Source of the DNA: Janthinobacterium lividum
Lineage (GTDB): Bacteria > Pseudomonadota > Gammaproteobacteria > Burkholderiales > Burkholderiaceae_D
Reading direction: 5' to 3'
DNA: 64,000 nucleotides
Assembly: GCF_011601275.1 (NCBI RefSeq)
Contig: NZ_JAAOLY010000014.1
Coordinates: forward strand, 124,001-188,000
A program made the position numbers and the translations under genes. Numbering within the stretch: position 1 is the first letter of the stretch; each line of letters opens with the position of its first letter. Below the pieces are notes generated by a model, which saw only the letters and a list, made by a program, of their open reading frames with translations, did no database searches and was not told the origin of the DNA. Below, piece after piece: positions 31,840-40,136 of the stretch.

Positions 31840-32784
31840 TTATTTTGTCGCAGTCGCTTTTTCTTTCGCGATGCGGGCATCGAGCTTCGCTTCATTTTTG
31901 GCAGCGTATTGGCTGCACGCCTGGGCATCGATAAAGGGATTCGGCGTGGCGCCTTCCAGCAATTGCGTCAGCTTGCGGTCGCCGCCGGAGTGATCGGGAT
32001 GAGCCGAGATCAGGATGTCACACGGCAGTTTGGCGAAGTCCCGCATGACCTGGCGGAAGGCCGGCGTCAGGTCCGCATGGCGTTCATCGCCCAGGTAGTG
32101 AAAGTCGTCGGCCGCCACCGGCGTGAGGCTGGCACCAAACACCACGTTCAGGCAGTCCGTGCGCTCCGCATCCTCGCACGACACCCAGGTCCAGCTGGTG
32201 CTGCCCGGCGTATGGCCAGGCGTGTAGCGCGCCGTGACGGTCACGCCGCCCAGCTGCAAGGTTTCGCCATCGGCGATTTCGCGCACGTTTTCCACGGCCG
32301 GCATGGGATCGATTTCGCCCGCTTGCGGGTCCATGGCGAGCACCGAACCCGCGCGCAACGCCTGCGCACCGAGCGGGCTGGCGACCACTTGCGCACCGCT
32401 GTCGCGGGCCAGGGCGGCGATGCCGCCCGAATGGTCGAAATGCGCTTCCGTATTCAGGATGAACTTGATGTCTTCCAGGCGAAAGCCCAGCTCGAGGATA
32501 TGCTCCTTGATGGCGGCCACCGATTGCGGCAACGCGCCGTCGATCAGGATCAAGCCTTCGCGCGTGTCGATCAGCACCACGCTCAAGCCGCCCACGCCCA
32601 CGTAATACGTGTCGCCGTGGATGCGCGCCGGTTGCTGCGGGCGGTTCCACTGCGCCGCATACGGCGAGGCGATCGGCTGCGTCAGGGGATCGACGGCGGG
32701 CGCGGCGGCATGCGCGGCAAACGGCAGCGCCGAGGAGGCCAGCGCGATACTGAGCAAAGTCTTGGAAAGGAAGAAAGGCGGCAT
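31840..32784 (-). CDS. Subclass B3-like metallo-beta-lactamase with Glu in first ligand position
   Basis: 314 aa with signal peptide (about 1-26, ending AHA). The MBL fold and B3 layout are clear: IDGALPQSV, the zinc motif ILNTEAHFDHSGG, GHTPGSTSW with His191, and LISAHPDHSGG with His262. The motif reads Glu113-x-His115-x-Asp117-His118, where classical B3 enzymes such as THIN-B of Janthinobacterium lividum have His-x-His-x-Asp-His. B3 enzymes with an active-site Glu have been described, so hydrolysis of beta-lactams is plausible, but metal affinity should differ. It is likely periplasmic. It lies between two paralogous phosphoesterase genes. Confidence 0.88.
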   Translation of the reverse strand: MPPFFLSKTLLSIALASSALPFAAHAAAPAVDPLTQPIASPYAAQWNRPQQPARIHGDTYYVGVGGLSVVLIDTREGLILIDGALPQSVAAIKEHILELGFRLEDIKFILNTEAHFDHSGGIAALARDSGAQVVASPLGAQALRAGSVLAMDPQAGEIDPMPAVENVREIADGETLQLGGVTVTARYTPGHTPGSTSWTWVSCEDAERTDCLNVVFGASLTPVAADDFHYLGDERHADLTPAFRQVMRDFAKLPCDILISAHPDHSGGDRKLTQLLEGATPNPFIDAQACSQYAAKNEAKLDARIAKEKATATK

Positions 32785-32923
32785 GCGGCTCCAGTAATGA
32801 GTGTGCGGTAATCGATGCCACAGGGTAACGTCGTCCCCTCATGCGGTCAAGCAGTCGGACGCGGCAACTTGCGCTACGATAGAGGTCCATAGACCTGCCG
32901 TGCGCCTTGCCGCGCCCACTGCC

Positions 32924-33727
32924 ATGCGTTTGCTGATTCTGTCCGACCTGCACCTGGAAGTCTGGGGTGAAGACACCCCCGCCATCGACCTTGCCGCCAG
33001 CCGCCCCGACGTGGTGATCCTGGCCGGCGACATCGACACGGGCTGCAACGCCATCGCCTGGGCCGCGCGCACCTTCGGCGCCCTACCCGTGCTGTACGTG
33101 CACGGCAATCACGAGGGCTATGGCCACCAGTTGGAACACATGCGGGACGCCGTGCGCGACGCTTGCGCCAGCGCGAATGCGCACGGCGCCAACATCCGCC
33201 TGCTCGATGGCGACGCCATGGTACTGAACGGCGTGCGTTTTCTCGGCGTCACGCTGTGGACGGATTTTTTGCTGTTCGGCGCGGAGCGCCGGGAAGAAGC
33301 CTTGAGCGCGGCGCAAAGCTACATGCCAGACTACAAGCGCATCAGCACGGGCGGCGACACGCCGCGCCTCTTGTGCGCGGCCGACACGGCGCAGTTGCAC
33401 GCGCAGCACCGCGCCTGGCTGGAACGGCAGCTAGCGCAACCCTTCGAGGGCAAGACCGTCGTCATCACGCACATGGCGCCCTCGATGCTGTCGGTGGAGG
33501 AGCAATACGCGACCAATCTCGGCTCGCCCGCCTTCGCCTCGCAGCTCGATGCACTGGTGGCGCAGGCCGACCTGTGGGTGCATGGCCACATGCATGCCTC
33601 GCTCGACTACCGCATCCAGGATTGCCGCGTCGTGTGCAACCCGTGCGGCTACAAGCGGCCCGATGGCACGCCGGAAAATGAACGCTACGATTCCGGCTTT
33701 ATCGTCGACCTCGCCAGCACGGTTTAA
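32924..33727 (+). CDS. Metallophosphoesterase, copy 2
   Basis: 267 aa, a close paralog of the protein at 30602-31405: LSDLHLEVWGED, LAGDIDTG, HGNHEGYG, VITHMAPSMLS and VHGHMHASLDYRIQ are all in the same positions. The start is placed at the ATG at 32924 (MRLLILSDLH), the point that matches the paralog's start; 41 in-frame codons upstream have no counterpart there. The substrate is unknown. The gene is divergent from the metallo-beta-lactamase and convergent with the DHFR-like gene (four-base overlap). Confidence 0.9.
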   Translation: MRLLILSDLHLEVWGEDTPAIDLAASRPDVVILAGDIDTGCNAIAWAARTFGALPVLYVHGNHEGYGHQLEHMRDAVRDACASANAHGANIRLLDGDAMVLNGVRFLGVTLWTDFLLFGAERREEALSAAQSYMPDYKRISTGGDTPRLLCAADTAQLHAQHRAWLERQLAQPFEGKTVVITHMAPSMLSVEEQYATNLGSPAFASQLDALVAQADLWVHGHMHASLDYRIQDCRVVCNPCGYKRPDGTPENERYDSGFIVDLASTV

Positions 33728-34251
33728 TTTTTCCGATAGCGCAGCTGGACCACGCCGCTGGGCAGCTGGCGCGTGTCGTCCAGGCGCCAGTCGCTGCGCG
33801 GCAAGCCATCCTCGAACAAGCGCACGCCCTTGCCCAGTACCACGGGCAGCACGGACAAGGTCAGGCTGTCGATGACGCCCTCGCGCAAACCGGCACGGAT
33901 GACGGCGCCGCCATCGAGATACACGTGGTGGCACCCCTCCTCTGCCAGCGCTTCCAGTACTTCCCGCACGCTGCCTGCGCGGCGCTGCTCGCCATGGCGC
34001 GGTGCGAAGGCACGGTGGCTGAGTACCACCACGCGCTTGCCCGCATACGGCCACGGTTCGAACCCCAGCACGGCGTCATACGTGGCTCGGCCGATCAGCA
34101 AGGTATCGACTTGCTCCATCAACGCCGTGTAGCCGGTGGCGTCGGGCGAGTCGGGCGCAAGTTCGGCCAGCCAGGACAGGTCGCCGTTTTCTCCCGCGAT
34201 GCAGCCGTCGATGCTGATGCCGAGAAATACGCTGACGAAAGTTTTTTGCAT
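33724..34251 (-). CDS. Dihydrofolate reductase-family (RibD C-terminal) protein
   Basis: 175 aa. The RibD_C/DHFR fold is visible from FLGISIDGCIAGENGDLSWL, TLLIGRATYDAVLGF, YAGKRVVVLSH, HVYLDGGAVIRAGLREGVID and LSVLPVVLGKGVRLFE. Stand-alone members are NAD(P)H-dependent reductases of unknown substrate. It is divergent from a TetR gene, with a perfect palindrome in the 35-base gap, so it is the probable target of that TetR protein. Confidence 0.88.
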   Translation of the reverse strand: MQKTFVSVFLGISIDGCIAGENGDLSWLAELAPDSPDATGYTALMEQVDTLLIGRATYDAVLGFEPWPYAGKRVVVLSHRAFAPRHGEQRRAGSVREVLEALAEEGCHHVYLDGGAVIRAGLREGVIDSLTLSVLPVVLGKGVRLFEDGLPRSDWRLDDTRQLPSGVVQLRYRKN

Positions 34252-34267
34252 GGGTGCTCCTTGATTT

Positions 34268-34286
34268 AATTCTACGGTGTAGAATT
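34268..34286. promoter_or_regulatory. TetR operator palindrome
   Basis: AATTCTAC-ggt-GTAGAATT, a perfect 8-bp inverted repeat between the divergent DHFR-like gene and the TetR gene. Its right end touches the first ATG of the TetR gene (34287). Confidence 0.8.
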
Positions 34287-34889
34287 ATGCCCATGAAAAC
34301 CCCAAAACTTCAAGCCATGGAATCTCCCGTGCGCCGCGCCGGACGTCCGCGCCGCGCTCTGCCCGCGCTGGATAGCGCCAGCATCCTGCAGACGGCATCA
34401 ACCCTGCTGGAAGAAAAAGGCGAAGCATTTTCCATGCGCGCGCTGGCACAGAACCTGGGCGTCGATGCCATGGCCTTGTATCACTACTATGCGGGAAAAG
34501 AGGAGTTATTGCTGGCGTTGATGGCACAGCGTTTTGCCGCGCTCGATCCGCGCCAGCCGCCATTTACGCAACGCCAGGGGCCGCAACGGCGCCTGCTAGC
34601 GCTGTGCGCGCTGTACCTGGAACTGGTCAGCGCCACGCCGTATTTCGTGCGCCTGATGGCGCGCGGACTGGTGGAGCAAGCCGACGTGGCCGAGCGGTTC
34701 ACGGCGCTGTTTGAGCAGGCCATCGAAGGCCTCGGCCTGGACAGGAAAACCCGGCTGCGGGGGCGCGATGCGCTCGTCGATTTCCTGCACGGCTATGCGC
34801 TGGCGGGCCGGCCGGCCAGCGAGACAGCCTGGCACGCCTCGGTCGGTCTGATCCTGGCGGGCATGGCCGCTGGACACACTGCTGTGTGA
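34287..34889 (+). CDS. TetR-family repressor of the DHFR-like gene
   Basis: 200 aa if it starts at the ATG at 34287 (198 from 34293). The TetR HTH covers about 25-75 (ILQTASTLLEEKGEAFSMRA, LAQNLGVDAMALYHYYAGKE). The C-terminal part (TetR_C type, tetracycline-repressor-like) ends GLILAGMAAGHTAV. The operator palindrome touches the start codon and there is no ribosome binding site for the first ATG, so translation may be leaderless or start at an internal ATG. Confidence 0.85.
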   Translation: MPMKTPKLQAMESPVRRAGRPRRALPALDSASILQTASTLLEEKGEAFSMRALAQNLGVDAMALYHYYAGKEELLLALMAQRFAALDPRQPPFTQRQGPQRRLLALCALYLELVSATPYFVRLMARGLVEQADVAERFTALFEQAIEGLGLDRKTRLRGRDALVDFLHGYALAGRPASETAWHASVGLILAGMAAGHTAV

Positions 34890-34919
34890 CGACCAGCGGC
34901 CGGACGCACTAGCCTGGCA

Positions 34920-35597
34920 TCAGGCCAGCAGCTTGAGCAGCGCCTGCGCGGCCGCTTCCGACGATGCGGGATTCTGGCCCGTGACCAGCAAGCCATCGGT
35001 GACCGCGTACGGCTGCCAGTCGCCCAGCTTCGAGTACACGCCGCCATTTTCCTTGAGCATGTCCTCGACGAGGAAAGGCACGATGGCCGTCAAGCCGACG
35101 GCATCTTCCTCGGTATTCGTAAAGCCCGTCACCTGCTTGCCGCGCACCAGCGGCGTGCCATCAAGCGCTTTCACGTGGCGCAGCACGCCGGGCGCGTGGC
35201 AGACGGCGGCGACGGGCTTGCCGGCGACGATCATCTGCTCGATCAGCGCGATCGAGTGCGGGTCTTCGGCCAGGTCCCACAGCGGGCCATGGCCGCCCGG
35301 GTAGAACACGGCGTCGAAGTCCCCCGCCTTCACGTCGGCCAGCTTGCCCGTGTTGGCCAGCACGGCTTGCGCAGCGGCGTCCTGCTTGAAGCGGCGCGTG
35401 GCGTCCGTTTGCGAACCCGGCTCGTCGCTTTTCGGGTCCAGCGGCGGCTGGCCGCCGTTAGGCGAGACCACGGTCAGCTTGGCGCCCGCTTCCTGCAAGG
35501 CATAGTAGGGCGCGGCGAATTCCTCCAGCCAGAAGCCGGTTTTCTTGCCGGTGTTACCGAGTTGATCGTGCGAGGTCAGTACCATCAGGATGTTCAT
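34920..35597 (-). CDS. DJ-1/PfpI-family class I glutamine amidotransferase-like protein
   Basis: 225 aa. The nucleophile elbow has Cys in PVAAVCHAPGVLRHV, with Glu in NTEEDAVG and the substrate-side FYPGGHGPLWDLA. The length and GHGPLWDL motif fit the Hsp31-like/YajL-related group, which includes glyoxalase III-type enzymes acting on methylglyoxal. The gene follows an iron-type alcohol dehydrogenase with a 22-base gap, both on the minus strand, suggesting an aldehyde or electrophile response. Confidence 0.9.
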   Translation of the reverse strand: MNILMVLTSHDQLGNTGKKTGFWLEEFAAPYYALQEAGAKLTVVSPNGGQPPLDPKSDEPGSQTDATRRFKQDAAAQAVLANTGKLADVKAGDFDAVFYPGGHGPLWDLAEDPHSIALIEQMIVAGKPVAAVCHAPGVLRHVKALDGTPLVRGKQVTGFTNTEEDAVGLTAIVPFLVEDMLKENGGVYSKLGDWQPYAVTDGLLVTGQNPASSEAAAQALLKLLA

Positions 35598-35619
35598 GTT
35601 GTTTCCTTTTATGTCAGGG

Positions 35620-36783
35620 TTACAGTGCTGCTTCGAGGATACGGCGGCTGCGCGCGAGGTCGATATCGCGGTGTTCGCCGAGGGAGGTCATGCCATGTGC
35701 TTCCAATTGTTTCAGTACCGCTTCCACCGCTTCCTGGCCCAGCTGATAGGCCGACAAACGGGTCGCGATGCCCAGGCCTTCAAAGAAGGCGCGCGTGCGG
35801 GCGATGGCGGTATCGATGCGCTCGTCGTCGCTGCCGCTGTTGATGTTCCAGACACGTTCGCCATACTGTAGCAATTTGCCGCGTTTCTGCTCGCGCTGCA
35901 CGTCCAGCAGTGCCGGCAGCACCAGCGCCAGGGTGCGCGCATGGTCGATGTCATAGAGGGCCGTCAGTTCGTGGCCGATCATGTGGGTGGCCCAGTCCTG
36001 CGGCACACCGGCGCCGATCAAGCCATTCAGGGCCAGGGTAGCCGTCCACATCAGATTGGCGCGGGTGGCGTAATCGTCGGGCGAGGCCACGGCCTGCGGC
36101 GCGATCTCGACCAGGGTCTGCAGCAAGCCTTCGGCAAAGCGGTCCTGCACCTTCGCCTGTGCAGGATAGGTCAGATACTGTTCCGTCGTGTGGACAAAGG
36201 CGTCGACCAGGCCATTGGCCACCTGCGTGGCCGGCAAGGTAAACGTTTTGCTCGGGTCGAGCACGGAAAACTGCGGGTACAGCAGCGGGCTGCGGAAACT
36301 CAGCTTGTCATGCGTGGCTTTTTTCGTCACCACGCCGCCGCTGTTCATTTCCGACCCCGTGGCAGGCAAGGTGAGCACCGTGCCAAACGGCAAGGCGCGC
36401 TGCACATTGGCGCCGCCGCGCTCGGCGATTTCCCATGGCTCGCCGTCGTACAGGGCAGCGGCGGCGACGAACTTGGTGCCGTCGATCACCGAGCCGCCGC
36501 CGACTGCCAGCAGGAAGTCCACCTTATCGCTGCGTACCTGAGCGACGGCGCGCATCAGGGTTTCATAGCTGGGATTGGGTTCAATGCCGCCAAACTCCTG
36601 CACGCTGCGCTGGCCCAGCGCAAGAGCAGCTCGCACTTCGGCCAGGGTGCCCGTCTTTTCGGCACTGGCGCCGCCGTACAAGATCAGCACGCGCGCGTCG
36701 TGCGGCACCAAGGCGGACAATTTGGCGACGGTGTCGGCGCCGAACACGATCTTGGTCGGGTTATGGAATTCAAAATTCTTCAT
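35620..36783 (-). CDS. Iron-containing alcohol dehydrogenase (YqhD/BDH-like)
   Basis: 387 aa. It has the nucleotide-binding GGG motif (LLAVGGGSVIDGTKF) and metal-binding residues in HMIGHELTALYDIDHARTL. YqhD-type enzymes are NADPH-dependent aldehyde reductases that detoxify short aldehydes. The first gene of a two-gene operon with a DJ-1/PfpI protein, it is preceded by a 15-bp palindrome (36803-36817) that recurs before the adjacent TetR gene. Confidence 0.93.
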   Translation of the reverse strand: MKNFEFHNPTKIVFGADTVAKLSALVPHDARVLILYGGASAEKTGTLAEVRAALALGQRSVQEFGGIEPNPSYETLMRAVAQVRSDKVDFLLAVGGGSVIDGTKFVAAAALYDGEPWEIAERGGANVQRALPFGTVLTLPATGSEMNSGGVVTKKATHDKLSFRSPLLYPQFSVLDPSKTFTLPATQVANGLVDAFVHTTEQYLTYPAQAKVQDRFAEGLLQTLVEIAPQAVASPDDYATRANLMWTATLALNGLIGAGVPQDWATHMIGHELTALYDIDHARTLALVLPALLDVQREQKRGKLLQYGERVWNINSGSDDERIDTAIARTRAFFEGLGIATRLSAYQLGQEAVEAVLKQLEAHGMTSLGEHRDIDLARSRRILEAAL

Positions 36784-36802
36784 GCTGCTGCTCCTTTATT
36801 AT

Positions 36803-36817
36803 TAGACTGGTCGTCTA
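36803..36817. promoter_or_regulatory. TetR operator, copy upstream of the alcohol dehydrogenase
   Basis: TAGAC-tggtc-GTCTA, 20 bases before the alcohol dehydrogenase start. The same arms occur at 37504-37518 before the TetR gene. Confidence 0.8.
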
Positions 36818-36874
36818 GAATGCAGTTCAAAAAACGCGGACATGGTGCGTCCGCTTGTTTGCCTTGTTTACCGT

Positions 36875-37483
36875 TTATCGGTCGCTGTCCGGCGGCAGCT
36901 GCAACATGGCCAGGGTCGCACGCCACGCCGTTTGCAAGGCGCTGGCATCGCGCCGCAGCTTCGTCAGCATGGCCGCACCCAGCCACAGCTGGTACAAGGT
37001 GGCGGCCATCTGCGCCGGATCGACCACCGATGGCAGCGAATCGTCCACCCTGCCCCGCGCGATGGCCAGGGCCAGCCTGGCGATGATGCGATGCGTGCCA
37101 TCGAGCAGCGCCACGCGCATCGGCTCCGACATGTCCGCCACCTCGCTGCTGAGCTTGACCACCAGGCAGCGGCAGTCGCAACCGCTGCCATCAAGGCTTG
37201 CGCTGGTCCAGCTGGCCCAATACGCCATCAGCGACTGGGCCGCGTTCTGGCCGGGCGGGCTCAGCACGATCTCCATTTCCGCCAGGTAGCCGGTGACGTA
37301 ATCCTCCAGCATCGCTACACCAAACAATTCCTTGGACTTGAAGTAATGATAGAACGAGCCCTTGGGCACGTCGGCAGCCGACAGGATCTCGTTCAGCCCC
37401 ACCCCGGCAAAGCCCTTGCGCGTGATGATGGCCTTGCCCTGGTCGATAATGTGCTGGCGCACGTCGGTGTATTCAGCTTTCAT
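36875..37483 (-). CDS. TetR-family regulator of the alcohol dehydrogenase operon
   Basis: 202 aa. The TetR HTH covers about 5-52 (IIDQGKAIITRKGFAGVGLN, LSAADVPKGSFYHYFKSKE). The C-terminal domain has a Cys-rich patch (GSGCDCRCLVVKLSSEVADM), like the redox/electrophile-sensing YcdC/NemR-like group. The start is ATG at 37483; ATG at 37492 is also possible. Twin TAGAC-N5-GTCTA operators lie before this gene and before the dehydrogenase. The reading frame is open far upstream, into a gene remnant. Confidence 0.9.
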   Translation of the reverse strand: MKAEYTDVRQHIIDQGKAIITRKGFAGVGLNEILSAADVPKGSFYHYFKSKELFGVAMLEDYVTGYLAEMEIVLSPPGQNAAQSLMAYWASWTSASLDGSGCDCRCLVVKLSSEVADMSEPMRVALLDGTHRIIARLALAIARGRVDDSLPSVVDPAQMAATLYQLWLGAAMLTKLRRDASALQTAWRATLAMLQLPPDSDR

Positions 37484-37503
37484 GCGAGGCATTGTAGCAC
37501 AAT

Positions 37504-37518
37504 TAGACCAGTCGTCTA
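37504..37518. promoter_or_regulatory. TetR operator, copy upstream of its own gene
   Basis: TAGAC-cagtc-GTCTA, 20 bases before the TetR start, the same distance as the copy before the alcohol dehydrogenase. Autoregulation is likely. Confidence 0.8.
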
Positions 37519-37573
37519 GGACCTTCTGTTTCAATGCAACGACTGCGACCCAAGCGCACTTGTCACGCATGGT

Positions 37574-38005
37574 GTTTTCATCAGGCTGCTCGCGAAGATC
37601 AACGGCGCCATCCTGAGCGCGCCATTCGCGGCGCAATTGCGCCATCCGGCTGAAGGCGGTCCTTGCCAATTTCCACCAGGCAAACGGACGCGGGTCGGCC
37701 AGCATGCTGAGCGCTCGGGAATAATCGAGCGTCAGCCCGGGCGTCCACGCCATCGTCTCGGCACGCTTGCGGATCTGGGCGGCGACCCACAGTTCCGGCG
37801 TAGCCAGGATACGGAAAAACACTCTCCAGCCTGCGCGGTCGCCATACAGGCGGCCAACGGCGCCGTCGATAGCCGCTTCCAGGGCCCGGGCGACCGTACT
37901 GGAACAATTACGATGCGTGAGATTGCAAGTCGCGTCCTTGCTATAATGCCACCAGAAAGACTGCAGCTGGCGCGGGTCGTAATTCCGGATACGGACCTGA
38001 ACGGT
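37574..38005 (-). pseudogene. Remnant of a larger protein gene (C-terminal part)
   Basis: An open stretch of about 140 codons with protein-like sequence (RQLQSFWWHYSKDATCNLTH, RNCSSTVARALEAAIDGAVG, FFRILATPELWVAAQI, MAWTPGLTLDYSRALSML, ARTAFSRMAQLRREWR). It has no good start, and no stop before the in-frame TetR gene. The THRNCSSTV string recalls membrane proteins with an Asn-Cys site (DUF4105-like), but I cannot name the family with confidence. It appears to be the tail of a gene whose 5' part is gone. Confidence 0.45.
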
Positions 38006-38107
38006 GGACGGGCACCATGCCTTCGATTCTGTCGCGTAGCCTAGTGAAGCCGCCATCTTCAAGAATGATGAGTTCATCGCGCTCAAAACAAAATATACAG
38101 GTAAGGC

Positions 38108-38536
38108 ATGCAAAAAAAATGGTTTGTCGTTGGCACTCTTGCCCTTTGTGCGTCGACCGCACAAGCGCAGGCAACCGCCCCGGTTACGTTGACGTATCAA
38201 GCAAACACCGCCAACTCGCCCGTTGATGTCAATCGCCTACGCGTGACTCAGGTCGATACCAATGCGTACGCCATCGACTTCTCCATCGTCGCGCCGAACC
38301 CTTCGCACCATACCGGCCATATCCAAGGCCTTGCAACGCGCGAAGGAAACCGTCTGACATTGAAAGAACCGATTTTCAAAGAGGACGGCACTATCGATGA
38401 CCCTTCGCTTTGCACACTTGTCGTGGACATCGATGACAAGCATGCGAACGTAGTGAGTGCGGACCAGTGTTCAGGCTTCGGCGGGGCTGCAACGAATTTT
38501 GTTGAACAGGGACGCAACCTCTTGCGCTTACCGTAG
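38108..38536 (+). CDS. Secreted hypothetical protein
   Basis: 142 aa. A signal peptide (MQKKWFVVGTLALCASTAQA) is followed by a soluble beta-rich domain with two Cys (DPSLCTLVVDID and SADQCSGFGG), probably a disulfide in the periplasm. No family is recognised. Its codon use is less GC-biased than that of the neighbours. The gene lies in a patchy region together with a gene remnant and an alpha/beta hydrolase. Confidence 0.65.
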   Translation: MQKKWFVVGTLALCASTAQAQATAPVTLTYQANTANSPVDVNRLRVTQVDTNAYAIDFSIVAPNPSHHTGHIQGLATREGNRLTLKEPIFKEDGTIDDPSLCTLVVDIDDKHANVVSADQCSGFGGAATNFVEQGRNLLRLP

Positions 38537-38753
38537 TGTTCATACGGCAACATTTCCAACTCGCCGCAACGTCAGCTTCGGGGCGGATGCCGACGTTCGC
38601 CGGCCCCAGTCCAACCGCGCAGAAATTTCCGCATTGTCGACCAAAGTCGCTAGACTGGCCGCTACGAGCTACCGCAACCAGCAAACAGCGGACAACGAAA
38701 TTACTGGACAAAGAAATGCCGAAAAATCAACTTATCGTTCAGCTTGCATTCTC

Positions 38754-39686
38754 ATGACGCGGCGATTCCTCGCTAACCTGCTGGTCTGCCTGTGTGGTGC
38801 ACTGGCCGCGACGTCCGCATTAGCGGCACGTGCCTATGACGAAGCGACGATCCGCATCGATGGCAAACCGCGCCGCTACTACCATCTGCACGATAGCGAC
38901 GCGAAAGGAAAAACCACGCCGATCGTGCTCGTCAGCGGCTCGGGCTGCCGGGATTTCGCATCGCGCGTGCCGTCCTTTTTTGAGCACTACCCGGTACCCA
39001 TCGATCTCTACTTCTTGGAAAAGGCGGGCATCGAAAAGGGCGACGACGGAGAGCATTGTTCGGAGGCGTACAGCCGCGAGGACGTTCTAGAACGTCGGGT
39101 AGGCGACACGCTGTCATTCATCGATGTCGAGCCCCGGCTACATTCCCTGGCCCCGCGCAGCTTGGCGATCGTCGGCTTTTCAGAGGGCGGCACGGTCGCG
39201 CCGCTTGCAGCCGCGAGCAGCGCAAAAATCGGCTGGCTTGCGGTGGCGGGCAGCGGCGGGCTGCCGCAAAGCGAAGAGTTCCTGGTCTTCGCAGCGCGCG
39301 GCGTCGCGCCCTATGCGACGCTGTTCTCACGTGCGCAGCTCCTGCAGACGTATGCCGCCATCAAAGCTGATCCGGACAGCCTCGATAAGGAATTCTTCGG
39401 CCACCCTTACCGGTACTGGAGTTCACACCTGTTCTACGATCCACTGCCCACGTACGCAAAACTCGACATTCCCGTGGTCGTAGCGATGGGCGAAAAGGAC
39501 GACAGCGTCCCGATCGAATCCGGCCGCAAATTGCACGCCTTTTTCGCCAGCCATCCCGGCAACAAATTCACGTTTGTCGAATATCCCGGCGCAGGGCACG
39601 CACTGCAGGCGCCGGAGAGAAACTACCTTCCGCAATTCATCGCCGGGCTCGCCGGGTGGTTCAAAGGGAAACGCAATCCCTTCTGA
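38754..39686 (+). CDS. Secreted alpha/beta hydrolase
   Basis: 310 aa with signal peptide MTRRFLANLLVCLCGALAA (to about ALA). The nucleophile elbow is GFSEGGTVAPLA with Ser. The acid Asp is likely in VVAMGEKDDSVP, and the His in YPGAGHALQAPE. An oxyanion-side GSGCRDFAS motif is present. The substrate is unknown; a periplasmic esterase or peptidase-like role is possible. The start at 38754 is set by the signal peptide, as upstream in-frame sequence is not protein-like. No clear ribosome binding site is seen. Confidence 0.8.
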   Translation: MTRRFLANLLVCLCGALAATSALAARAYDEATIRIDGKPRRYYHLHDSDAKGKTTPIVLVSGSGCRDFASRVPSFFEHYPVPIDLYFLEKAGIEKGDDGEHCSEAYSREDVLERRVGDTLSFIDVEPRLHSLAPRSLAIVGFSEGGTVAPLAAASSAKIGWLAVAGSGGLPQSEEFLVFAARGVAPYATLFSRAQLLQTYAAIKADPDSLDKEFFGHPYRYWSSHLFYDPLPTYAKLDIPVVVAMGEKDDSVPIESGRKLHAFFASHPGNKFTFVEYPGAGHALQAPERNYLPQFIAGLAGWFKGKRNPF

Positions 39687-40136
39687 TTCGGTTGGCTTGG
39701 TTAGTCGGCGCCATGATCTGTTTCTTCGTTGTGAGCCAATTCAGACGGCAACTGGCCAAGCGTACCACCGTCCATTAAAGGGCGTGACCGTCCGCAATGA
39801 GGCAAGCGGACCTTCGCAATGCTTGCACCTCGATGCCACTCCCGAGCGACATCAGCCCAGAGGCCAAGAGGCCAAGATCCTGCTCTGAGGCCCTTTCCTG
39901 AGGCGCGAGCTTGTACTCGGAGCGCCGGAACTCGTTGTCCACCGCCACTAACTCCTGCTCTATCAGATCAAGGCGTGATTGTTCAAATCATCCAAGTCTG
40001 GCACTGCGCAGCAGCGCTAAAGAATCAGCTTAAGAATGCTGAAGTCCATCCAAGCAACCTCTGTTCAACTTATGCGAGAAAAATCCCGACTTCTGTGACA
40101 CTCAACGAACGGCCCGACGAGATGTCAGGCCCCGCC
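39687..40136. other. Intergenic region after the alpha/beta hydrolase, possible decayed gene
   Basis: 450 bases without a confident gene. On the minus strand, at about 39770-39975, a 65-codon open stretch reads like protein (NEFRRSEYKLAPQERASEQD, LGLLASGLMSLGSG) but lacks a start codon, so it may be a remnant. A hairpin before the enoyl-CoA hydratase 3' end is listed separately. Confidence 0.4.
40111..40131 (-). terminator. Hairpin after the enoyl-CoA hydratase gene
   Basis: An 8-bp inverted repeat (40111-40118 with 40124-40131, one G-T pair) lies 6 bases past the gene end. The T-tract is weak (GTTCGTTG). Confidence 0.45.
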
